A stretch of DNA of 6,603 bases from Clostridia bacterium DTU080 (GTDB lineage Bacteria > Bacillota > Limnochordia > DTU080): positions 1-6,603 of the forward strand of contig LFTP01000206.1 in NCBI GenBank assembly GCA_001513395.1. Reading direction: 5' to 3'. Position 1 is the first letter of the stretch. The number at the start of each line of letters is the position of its first letter. The notes beneath the pieces are model-generated. The model ran no database searches, was not told where the DNA came from, and worked only from the letters and a program-made list of their open reading frames with translations. A program made the translations under genes and the position numbers. Of this stretch, positions 1 through 5,486 are shown one piece after another.

Positions 1-581
1 GTTCTGCCGTCCGCATTCTTGTCGATGGTGAGCTTCTGCGCATACTGATACGCCGTATCCCAGTTCCATGCGTCGCCCAGGGTATTGGGTGATGGCAGAC
101 CCGAGTTTTCCAACAGGGGCACGTTATAGGCCGCGTTCACGTTGTAGAGCATATACGGAAAGGCGAAGACGGCGCCGGGCTCGATATCATAGGGATCCGG
201 GGCAGTAAAGGCGGCCAACGAAATGGGGAGTAGATCGTTCAGCTTTATGCTCCGCGAGCGGGCAAAAAGGTCCCTGAGATCGAGGAACAAACCCGCCCGG
301 AAGAACAATAAGCCGTTGTCGGACACGATGTCCACCGCGTCCGGCAAGGCATTGCCCGCAGCCCAGACCAAAATCTGACTGCGATGGTCGCCTACCGCGG
401 AAATATTGACCTGAATGCCCGTCTGCTCATAGAACTCCCTGGCTTGGTCCATGACGAAGTTGACATACCATTCGCCATGCGCCGGATCAACCGCGTGGGT
501 AATGGATACCGCCTGAACACCCAAAGGCAAAGCGAAAACCATGACCAACAACGCTATTGTTGCCGTCAAACGGCCTTTCAG
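1..581 (-). CDS. Family-1 extracellular solute-binding protein, N-terminal part (runs off left edge; start uncertain)
   Basis: This reads as the first ~193 residues of a carbohydrate-type ABC transporter binding protein (SBP_bac_1/UgpB-like family), which captures a sugar outside the membrane and hands it to a permease. Visible from the CTG at 581: a basic n-region (MKGR), a hydrophobic core and a VQA cleavage-like site near residue 24, so it should be secreted. Later come the family landmarks: a YNVNAAYN segment matching the usual YYNKDLF, then LPSPN, then WNWDTAYQYAQKLT followed by a DKNADGR acidic loop at the left edge. The start is doubtful. The strong GGGAGG site (609-614) sits 8 bases before an ATG at 600, but that ATG is in another frame and a TGA lies just upstream in the SBP frame. 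In-frame options are CTG 581, TTG 569 and ATG 542. Either a rare start is used or a one-base frameshift has broken the gene. The ligand is unknown. Confidence 0.82.
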   Translation of the reverse strand, partial: MKGRLTATIALLVMVFALPLGVQAVSITHAVDPAHGEWYVNFVMDQAREFYEQTGIQVNISAVGDHRSQILVWAAGNALPDAVDIVSDNGLLFFRAGLFLDLRDLFARSRSIKLNDLLPISLAAFTAPDPYDIEPGAVFAFPYMLYNVNAAYNVPLLENSGLPSPNTLGDAWNWDTAYQYAQKLTIDKNADGR

Positions 582-608
582 TGTGTTGCCTACATGACAT
601 CAATCGAT

Positions 609-614
609 CCTCCC
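609..614 (-). promoter_or_regulatory. Ribosome binding site GGGAGG upstream of the left SBP
   Basis: On the minus strand GGGAGG lies 8 bases before the ATG at 598-600. This is ideal spacing, but that ATG opens a frame that is not the SBP frame and ends after about 37 codons. The distance to the in-frame CTG at 581 is 27 bases, too far for this site. The site therefore supports a frameshift in the first few codons more than it supports a CTG start. Confidence 0.5.
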
Positions 615-671
615 GCTCTTTTAATTCCAGCCTCTTAACCTCTGTACGGCCTCAGGGCATTCGGCGGCGTA

Positions 672-697
672 CCCGGCAAGCCGCGCCGCTGCCCGGG
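672..697. repeat. GC-rich inverted repeat (hairpin) in the leader region of the left SBP
   Basis: CCCGG at 672-676 pairs with CCGGG at 693-697. Inside it AGC and GCT can also pair, with a bulged base and a short mismatch between the two stems. No T-run follows on either strand, so it is not a standard intrinsic terminator. It lies ~70-100 bases upstream of the left SBP start and could be a leader structure; the function is not shown. Confidence 0.3.
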
Positions 698-1165
698 CTT
701 CGCTTCATTTGATTCTCCATTACTGCCGGCCATTCCCTGCCTCGGCGCGAAGTGCATCTTGTGCACTATTTGCCAGCATCCTCTCCCAATCCAGGTCTAG
801 ACTACTCTGGTCAAGCAAGAGCAGACGGTGCCCCTGTTGAGAAAAGAGACACCCGTTGTCCCACATGGTCGAATGGCGCTGTCTTCCCTCCTGAGATGCA
901 GCGAATATCGGAATGCTTCGCATCCTTCGATTTGGTCATCTCCACGGATCCGTCTCCTGTGGCGATCGTGTCCGGTGAAAACGACCTCACCGCGATCCGT
1001 TCCATCGCAGCGTATGGATCGATCGACGACTCCGTATGATCGTGGAGGCCAAAAAGGCTTCCAAACGGTCAGTCAGAGATCTCACGCCCCATGCCGGGCG
1101 CACAAAAAGAAGGATGACGCTTGCCGGTCGGGCTCGGCGCCATCCCTTTTCAAAAGAAGGCGAAT

Positions 1166-1184
1166 GCGGTTTGGAACCAACCGC
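1166..1184 (-). terminator. Possible weak terminator after the complete SBP gene
   Basis: Downstream of the SBP stop (TAG at 1206-1208, minus strand) a 6-bp stem GCGGTT/AACCGC closes a 7-base loop. On the minus strand it is followed, after 7 bases, by a T-rich run (CTTCTTTT). The stem is short and the T-run is offset, so this is only a candidate. Confidence 0.25.
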
Positions 1185-1205
1185 TTGGATTTGGACCTAT
1201 TTGCT

Positions 1206-2504
1206 CTACCTCAACACTTCGTTGATCACCGCTTGGATACGATCCCGTGTGACCAACAAAGCACTGCGAGGATCTTGGGTTCCCTTCCCCGCGGCCTCAA
1301 CCGCCTCTCCGATCAGATTGCGGGCCCAGGTGTAGTCGATTCCGGGCACCAACTGGCTGGCGTTGAATACCGTGTAGTTCGTCGCCGCCATCAAAACGTC
1401 CCAGTAAGGATTGGCGGAGTAGTTGTGAGGATGCTGGTTAATACGAGGCGATGCGGCCAGACGGTTCTGTTGATGCACAAACCACCCGGCGCCGTCAGGC
1501 TCGATGGCCAGCCACTTGATTAGCTCCCAGGCCTCTGCTGTCTGCTTGCAGTGAGCGGACATGTTGTATCCCCAACTCGGATGGACGCGAGTGCGAGGGG
1601 TGGTCTGACCGTCCGGCTGCGGCAACAGTGCTATGGCCACGGGAAAATCGGGATAGGAACTCACGATTTGATAGTACAGATGCTCCTGATCCAGACGAAT
1701 GGAATGCTGGCCGCTTTGCAGATTTCCTCCGAAAGTCATCGATTCAGCCGCCGACCCGATCGTACGTTCTGCGAAGTCGATCATCCACTCCAGGGTTCTA
1801 ACCGCCAATTCGAAATCCGGCAAGACGGTGCGCATGGCTTTATCGTACAAGCCGGAGCCTTGTTGCTCGACAAAAGCCTGGAGATTCAGCTGACGCAGGC
1901 TGTGGGAATTGCCCAAGATATTGACTCCCAGTCTCTCCAATCGCTGATCGGGACCTCGACGCGTCAGACGCTTGGCGGCCTCTTGGAATTCCGAGTGATA
2001 GCGCGGTGGGTTGTTGGGATCAAGTCCTACCTCGGCAAAGTGCTCTTTGTTGTAGTAAATCAGATGGTTCCCCGTGCTGATCAGTAACGGCAAGTAGTAG
2101 GTCCTCCCCTGATACTGAATCATCTCCGCCACCACGGGGTAGATCAACTGTCCAAGGTCTTTGCCGTCCGCTTTGATGAACGGATCAAGAGGCTGGAGAA
2201 AGGCTGCCAGCCCATACAGCTCATTAAGGTAGTTCATGGCCACATCAGGCCCACTGCCTGAGGCCCAAGCCACCTTGACCTTCTCGAAAAACTGTGAAGG
2301 GTCCAATACGATATCTTCAACCTTGATGTCCGGATTGTTCCGTTCAAAACGATTGAGGACTTCCCGCAACAGCGGTTGCCTGGTCCCCGTCCACACGTGC
2401 CACAGCTCGAGGGTTATCTCGCTGCCTTGCGACACGCAATTTAAGAACAAGAACACGGACATGACGATCAAAAGGATCGTCACGGAAAAACGCCTCATGG
2501 ACAT
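1206..2504 (-). CDS. Family-1 extracellular solute-binding protein of a sugar ABC importer, complete
   Basis: This encodes a 432-residue secreted binding protein of the SBP_bac_1/UgpB-like family, which binds a carbohydrate outside the membrane for an ABC importer. The length is normal for the family. The N-terminus is a signal peptide: MSMRRFSV, then a hydrophobic stretch to about residue 22. A cysteine (C23) follows N22, a poor lipobox, so a secreted rather than a lipid-anchored form is likely, though not certain. The mature part opens with the typical ITLELWHVWTG strand. SGSGPDV (82-88) is the family's substrate-lobe turn, YYNKEHF (150-156) with VGLDPNNPP is the classic hinge-region motif, and WGYNMSA and WELIKWL occur in the C-terminal lobe. 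The start is the ATG at 2504, with AGGAGG at 2514-2519; the alternative ATG at 2498 is too far from that site. No permease or ATPase gene adjoins it, so partners must lie elsewhere. The sugar is not predictable. Confidence 0.93.
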   Translation of the reverse strand: MSMRRFSVTILLIVMSVFLFLNCVSQGSEITLELWHVWTGTRQPLLREVLNRFERNNPDIKVEDIVLDPSQFFEKVKVAWASGSGPDVAMNYLNELYGLAAFLQPLDPFIKADGKDLGQLIYPVVAEMIQYQGRTYYLPLLISTGNHLIYYNKEHFAEVGLDPNNPPRYHSEFQEAAKRLTRRGPDQRLERLGVNILGNSHSLRQLNLQAFVEQQGSGLYDKAMRTVLPDFELAVRTLEWMIDFAERTIGSAAESMTFGGNLQSGQHSIRLDQEHLYYQIVSSYPDFPVAIALLPQPDGQTTPRTRVHPSWGYNMSAHCKQTAEAWELIKWLAIEPDGAGWFVHQQNRLAASPRINQHPHNYSANPYWDVLMAATNYTVFNASQLVPGIDYTWARNLIGEAVEAAGKGTQDPRSALLVTRDRIQAVINEVLR

Positions 2505-2513
2505 CCAATTCCC

Positions 2514-2519
2514 CCTCCT
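2514..2519 (-). promoter_or_regulatory. Ribosome binding site AGGAGG of the complete SBP
   Basis: AGGAGG followed by GGGG on the minus strand lies 9 bases before the ATG at 2502-2504. It decides between that ATG and a second in-frame ATG two codons later, in favour of the first. Confidence 0.75.
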
Positions 2520-2522
2520 GAT

Positions 2523-2556
2523 TAAGCGCTAAACACCAAACCCCCGCGAAAGGGGT
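2523..2556 (-). promoter_or_regulatory. Leader of the complete SBP: AGCGCT-centred near-palindrome and short hairpin
   Basis: Directly upstream of the ribosome site the bases TTAAGCGCTAA (2522-2532) centre on the palindrome AGCGCT (2525-2530). This resembles the core of LacI-family operators, which often control sugar SBP genes. Just before it in the transcript, ACCCC (2540-2544) can pair with GGGGT (2552-2556) around a 7-base loop. No convincing -35/-10 pair was found nearby, so both roles are inference only. Confidence 0.2.
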
Positions 2557-2599
2557 GCACATATCCTGTGCTCCGTCAAACGGCTCTTTTTTCGAACAC

Positions 2600-2607
2600 A
2601 CCTCCTT
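2600..2607 (-). promoter_or_regulatory. Orphan Shine-Dalgarno-like site AAGGAGGT
   Basis: A near-perfect match to the anti-16S sequence lies on the minus strand, 6 bases after a TAG (2614-2616). No gene starts properly behind it: GTG at 2597-2599 gives seven codons, and GTG at 2599-2601 opens only an unrecognised frame that overlaps the SBP gene. It may be the leftover of a gene start removed by a deletion, or chance. Confidence 0.35.
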
Positions 2608-2613
2608 CTCGCA

Positions 2614-2724
2614 CTATTCTCTGTACGTCATTAGGCACGAATCATAGGTGTCCTTCACAAAGAGCTTCACATTGTCATGCAACTGCGGGTCAAAACGGAA
2701 ACGGAAGCCAACGACGCCGCGCTG
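2614..2724 (-). pseudogene. Possible C-terminal tail of an unidentified gene (tentative)
   Basis: The minus strand reads a β-strand-like stretch (RPGQRGVVGFRFRFDPQ, then NVKLFVKDTYDS) ending at TAG 2614-2616. Almost no codon in this part ends in A, which looks like genuine coding DNA. The pattern of proline-glycine turn and alternating hydrophobics resembles the last strands of an Ig-like or fibronectin-like domain, but I cannot name a family. Farther upstream the same frame runs opposite to the clear SBP remnant and is then most likely a shadow. Only the last ~37 codons are candidates. The opposite strand is also open here (KELHIVMQLRVKTETEA), so the coding strand is not settled. Confidence 0.25.
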
Positions 2725-3294
2725 CCCCGGACGCAAACCTTCGGGATGGTCAACGAAGGCCTGTTTCAGACCATGGGCCTGCCCACCCACACAGAGCAGG
2801 CCAGAAACCGGGACTGGACGTGGGAGAGCGTAATTGAGTTGGGTAGAAAGCTGTCGAGAGACGTTGACGGAGACGGTCGAGCGGATGTTTTTGCCCTCCA
2901 ACATCCCGGAACCAATGCCTGAGACCGGTACGGCAAGATCAGCGCTCTCTGCGGTGAGGTGATCAAGCAACACCGCGCCGTGATCGACTCGCCTGAGACT
3001 CAGCGCGGCCCGGCTCTTTTCAGATGTATCTCGCTAACACCATCTCGCGCCCACCCCGGACAATCGGCGGACTTCGAACAGGGAACGATAGCTTTGCGCT
3101 ATATATGGACGTCAGAGACTCCTGACATGACCTACCGGATAGCCAGAGGTTTCCCCATAGGTCCGGTCACGATCCCCACGGGTCCGGGAGGGATGTTTCA
3201 CGTCGCCGGGGGTCGTCCGGTGACCGTTTCCACTACTACGATGTCTGCACGCGCCTATCCCGCCCCCGTTTCACTCACACACCGCATCCTGTAG
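2677..3294 (+). pseudogene. Decayed internal fragment of a family-1 solute-binding protein
   Basis: One plus-strand frame carries SBP landmarks in the correct order but cannot make a whole protein. They are ALPRTQTFGMVNEGLF (from ~2716, the YYNKDLF-type motif), DWTWESVIELGRKLSRD with a DVDGDGRAD acidic loop, then after a stop VIDSPETQR, then DFEQGTIAL and TIPTGPGGMFHVAGG. In intact relatives these span roughly the middle of the protein. The ~100 N-terminal residues with the signal peptide and the C-terminal lobe are missing, and similarity fades after ~3243. TGA at 2920-2922 interrupts the frame where relatives have tryptophan; reading goes on in the same frame behind it. Across 3018-3053 another frame (QMYLANTISRPP) fits the family better, which suggests two compensating indels. 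It lies opposite to the intact SBP at 1206-2504 and is probably the remnant of a further paralogue. Confidence 0.72.
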
Positions 3295-3431
3295 CACAAC
3301 TCATCATCATTCGTTCTCAGCTTTTTCGTTTGATGTGCAAACCCTGCGCTCTACGGGTAAGGTGACGGACCATTCACCGCAAGAGCGCCTCACCATCTCT
3401 CACCCTTGGTGCCGAATCTTTTATCTGCACA
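3295..3431. other. Intergenic region upstream of the export operon promoter
   Basis: No gene is seen. GGTGA (3361-3365) and TCACC (3374-3378) form an inverted repeat with an 8-base gap. Farther right, CACC-CTT-GGTG is a short stem followed by a T-rich stretch (AATCTTTTATC), too weak to be called a terminator. Confidence 0.4.
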
Positions 3432-3460
3432 TTGACATAATTAACATGTCGATCTATGCT
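3432..3460 (+). promoter_or_regulatory. Sigma-70-type promoter of the ABC-2 export operon
   Basis: A consensus -35 box TTGACA (3432-3437) is separated by exactly 17 bases from a -10 box TATGCT (3455-3460, 4 of 6 matches). Transcription would start near 3467, giving a leader of ~40 bases before the ribosome site and ATG of the ATPase gene. An inverted repeat, GACAT (3434-3438) and ATGTC (3446-3450), overlaps the -35 box and spacer and could be a repressor site. No regulator gene is in the window. Confidence 0.75.
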
Positions 3461-3492
3461 ATTGATACTTACTAAATGTAATAGTCTAATTC

Positions 3493-3497
3493 GGAGG
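3493..3497 (+). promoter_or_regulatory. Ribosome binding site GGAGG that fixes the ATPase start at 3506
   Basis: GGAGG lies 8 bases before the ATG at 3506 but only 2 bases before the in-frame GTG at 3500. The ATG is therefore the start, and the protein begins MEAAVAAVDL. Confidence 0.75.
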
Positions 3498-3505
3498 CGG
3501 TGATC

Positions 3506-4624
3506 ATGGAAGCCGCGGTTGCGGCTGTCGATCTGCGCAAGCATTTCCCGCGCAAACAAGTCGGCGGCAACATACTCGTTCGCCGCCTCAGAAGATATGT
3601 TAAACACCGGCGGACGAAAGAAGTCCAAACTGGCGCTTCACCGGCCCCTGCTGCCGACGGCCAAACGAAGACAGCCGGGACAATCGAGGACAGTGCGGCC
3701 GGCGACGATGTCATCCTCGCCGTCGATGGTGTCAGCTTTGAGGTGAATCCCGGGGAAGTATTCGGCTTTCTGGGACCCAACGGAGCCGGGAAGACGACGA
3801 CCATCCGCATGCTGGCGACGCTTCTGGAGCCGACATCCGGCCACGCCTATATATGTGGGTATGACGTGACCAAGCAATCGAGAGAGGTTCGGCGCCGACT
3901 GGGTGTGGTCTTGGCCGGCGACCGCAGCTTGTATTGGAAGCTGTCCGGACGGGAGAATTTGGAGTTCTTCGCTACGCTCTATCATGTGCCGCGCCGTCAG
4001 ATCAAAGGACGCGTCGACGAACTGCTCGAGCGCACGCAGCTTGCTGACCGGGCGGACGAACTTGTGGAACGCTATTCGACAGGTATGAGGCAGCGGTTGT
4101 CATTAGCCCGGGCTCTTTTGGCCGATCCTCCCGTGCTGCTCTTAGACGAGCCGACGCTGGGCCTTGATCCGCAGGCGGCGCGCAACTTGCGAGCGTTGGT
4201 GCTTGAGCTGAAACAGGAAGGCCGGGCCATATTGCTGACGACTCATTACATGGAAGAAGCCGACTTTCTCAGTGACCGCATCGCCATCATAGACCACGGA
4301 AAGATCATCGCCTTGGACACTCCGAGCGGGCTCAAAAGCCGTCTGACAAGTGACCGCGTTTTCCGCCTGGAGGTGGCCGGTCTCCACGGCAATATCGATT
4401 GTTTAGTCGAACGAGTACCAGAGTTGAACATTGTCGAACTCAGACAAGATGAAGAAGCTGAAACGACGCAACTGACGTTTACGATGATGGATGGACAGAC
4501 GAACACGGCGGCGCTTTGGCAAGCCGTCGCGGCCGCCGGCCTGATGGTGCTCAACTACACCGTAAAAGCCCCGACCCTGGAAGATGTGTTCATCGCCCTG
4601 ACCGGCCGCGGACTGCGAGATTAA
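3506..4624 (+). CDS. ABC-2 type exporter ATP-binding protein (DrrA/NodI/CcmA-like)
   Basis: This is the 372-residue cytoplasmic ATPase of an ABC-2 exporter; it dimerises and powers the two permeases that follow. Walker A is GPNGAGKTTT (90-99), the signature is STGMRQR (191-197), Walker B with catalytic Glu is LLLDEPTLGLD (211-221), and the switch His is in TTHYMEEAD (H247). The C-terminal ~100 residues form the extra domain common in this family (DUF4162-like), ending in the typical APTLEDVFIALTGRGLRD. Two oddities stand out. First, ~50 basic then Ala/Pro-rich residues (about 15-67) are inserted between the first strand (VDLRKHF) and ILAVDGVSFEV, where most relatives have about ten. Second, where the Q-loop glutamine is expected the sequence reads VVLAGDRSLYWKLS, with no Gln. 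Shorter insertions and Q-loop variants are known in ABC-2 ATPases. It is longer than the usual ~310-330 residues, mainly because of the insertion. The substrate is not predictable. Confidence 0.93.
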   Translation: MEAAVAAVDLRKHFPRKQVGGNILVRRLRRYVKHRRTKEVQTGASPAPAADGQTKTAGTIEDSAAGDDVILAVDGVSFEVNPGEVFGFLGPNGAGKTTTIRMLATLLEPTSGHAYICGYDVTKQSREVRRRLGVVLAGDRSLYWKLSGRENLEFFATLYHVPRRQIKGRVDELLERTQLADRADELVERYSTGMRQRLSLARALLADPPVLLLDEPTLGLDPQAARNLRALVLELKQEGRAILLTTHYMEEADFLSDRIAIIDHGKIIALDTPSGLKSRLTSDRVFRLEVAGLHGNIDCLVERVPELNIVELRQDEEAETTQLTFTMMDGQTNTAALWQAVAAAGLMVLNYTVKAPTLEDVFIALTGRGLRD

Positions 4625-4640
4625 CACGGGGGGAGACGAC

Positions 4641-5471
4641 ATGACGGCTAACGATATTCGCACCGCCGCGGCGGTACTGCGCAAGGATCTCATCGTCTTC
4701 CGGCGTTATCCGACGTGGATCGTGTCCCTGCTCATATGGCCCGCTCTGTTTCCGGCGATGTACGTCTTTATGGCGCGGACGCTGTCTGGACCGGGCGGTC
4801 AAGCGGTCGCCGCGTTTCAAAGCGTGTCGGGCACCGACGACTACATAGGTTTCCTCCTCTTTGGCATAATCCCCTGGATGATTCTGAACACGACCCTGTG
4901 GGATTTCGGAACCCACCTGCGGACGGAACAAGTCCGCGGCACACTGGAGGCAACGTGGACCACACCGGCCTCTCGCCTGAGCATGCTCATAGGCGCCTCC
5001 ATCAGACAGCTCGTAATCTCGCTCTTGTTCCTCACGATCACGCTGTTTATGGCATGCTTGTTGTACGGCTTCGAGCTGCGCGGTGATCCGCTGACACTGC
5101 TGGGGCTTTTATCTTTGTCGCTGCTGCCGATCATCGGACTCGGCATGCTGTTTGCCAGCCTCATCCTCTGGATGAAAGAGACCAGCTCCTTGGTGGTGAT
5201 CGTGCGCGGCATATTCATGGCCTTTGCAGGCATGACCTACCCGATCGAGGTGTTGCCGGCCAGAATGCAAATCCTCAGCAAGGCGTTACCGCTGACGCAT
5301 GCCATTCGCGCCATGCGACTGGTGGGGCTCATCGGTGTCGGATGGAACGATGTGAAATACGAAGTGATGATGCTAGCTATCTTGAGCGTCGTGTTCATCG
5401 CCATGGGACTGATGGCGTTTCGGCTGGCGGAGCGGCACGGACAATCGACGGGGACGTTGGGTCATTATTGA
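4641..5471 (+). CDS. ABC-2 type exporter permease, first subunit
   Basis: This 276-residue inner-membrane protein should form half of the exporter's channel. The cytoplasmic start AVLRKDLIVFRRYP is the family's coupling-helix region. About six membrane helices are visible: near residues 24-46, 68-90, 118-146, 150-176, 182-204 and 240-262. After the second helix comes LRTEQVRGTLEATWTTP, the conserved cytoplasmic segment, and before the last helix MTYPIEVLP...LPLTHAIRAMR, the ABC-2 signature region. The C-terminus GTLGHY matches the common family ending. A GGGGGGAG ribosome site ends 5 bases before the ATG; the gap from the ATPase is 16 bases, so the two are co-transcribed. It is paralogous to the next gene, sharing LWxxG, GTLExxW and LPxTxAIxAxR, which implies a heterodimer. 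It is in the same reading frame as that gene. Confidence 0.92.
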   Translation: MTANDIRTAAAVLRKDLIVFRRYPTWIVSLLIWPALFPAMYVFMARTLSGPGGQAVAAFQSVSGTDDYIGFLLFGIIPWMILNTTLWDFGTHLRTEQVRGTLEATWTTPASRLSMLIGASIRQLVISLLFLTITLFMACLLYGFELRGDPLTLLGLLSLSLLPIIGLGMLFASLILWMKETSSLVVIVRGIFMAFAGMTYPIEVLPARMQILSKALPLTHAIRAMRLVGLIGVGWNDVKYEVMMLAILSVVFIAMGLMAFRLAERHGQSTGTLGHY

Positions 5472-5476
5472 GGAGG
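5472..5476 (+). promoter_or_regulatory. Ribosome binding site of the second permease, adjoining the stop of the first
   Basis: GGAGG directly follows the TGA (5469-5471) of the first permease; with the A of that TGA it reads AGGAGG. It lies 10 bases before TTG 5487, a slightly long spacing, and no ATG or GTG is available in frame upstream. This supports TTG as the start and suggests translational coupling. Confidence 0.65.
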
Positions 5477-5486
5477 GACCGCTGCA

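Larger units (their letters stand above)
601..1205. other. Stretch of ~600 bases with no recognisable gene, between two SBP genes
   Basis: No open frame here shows a family motif, a convincing ribosome site or a fit with its neighbours. Short frames occur on both strands. On minus, one spans 811-1005 and an overlapping one 720-923; the latter ends in an acidic helix-like tail (DLDWERMLANSAQDALRAEA). On plus, one ends near 1039. None is recognised. The first ~20 bases (601-620) carry the ribosome site of the left SBP. A GC-rich hairpin (672-697) and a short inverted repeat (1166-1184) are the only structures seen. In sugar ABC operons a permease pair would often sit beside the SBP, and none is visible here. 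The stretch may be a decayed gene. Confidence 0.5.

Noticed and set aside
1011..1042. Short direct repeat (CGTATGGATCG and CGTATGATCG)
   Set aside because: Too short and isolated to support a regulatory or mobile element call.
828..1523. Long plus-strand open frame (231 codons)
   Set aside because: Arg/Ser/Pro-rich, no family motif, and its 3' half lies antisense to the clear SBP at 1206-2504.
1551..2087. Plus-strand open frame of 178 codons
   Set aside because: Entirely antisense to the complete SBP, which has motifs, a signal peptide and a ribosome site.
2344..2601. Minus-strand frame starting next to the AAGGAGGT site
   Set aside because: The GTG abuts the site with no spacing, the frame overlaps the SBP gene out of phase, and the protein looks like a frame shadow.
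2920..2922. UGA recoding (Trp or selenocysteine)
   Set aside because: TGA ends both permease genes, and the surrounding SBP fragment shows other decay, so a nonsense mutation is simpler.
3500..3505. GTG at 3500 as the ATPase start
   Set aside because: Only 2 bases from GGAGG, while the ATG at 3506 has 8-base spacing.
3374..3985. Several minus-strand frames opposite the ATPase start
   Set aside because: Shadows of the ATPase coding sequence, including its Walker A region; no ribosome sites or motifs.
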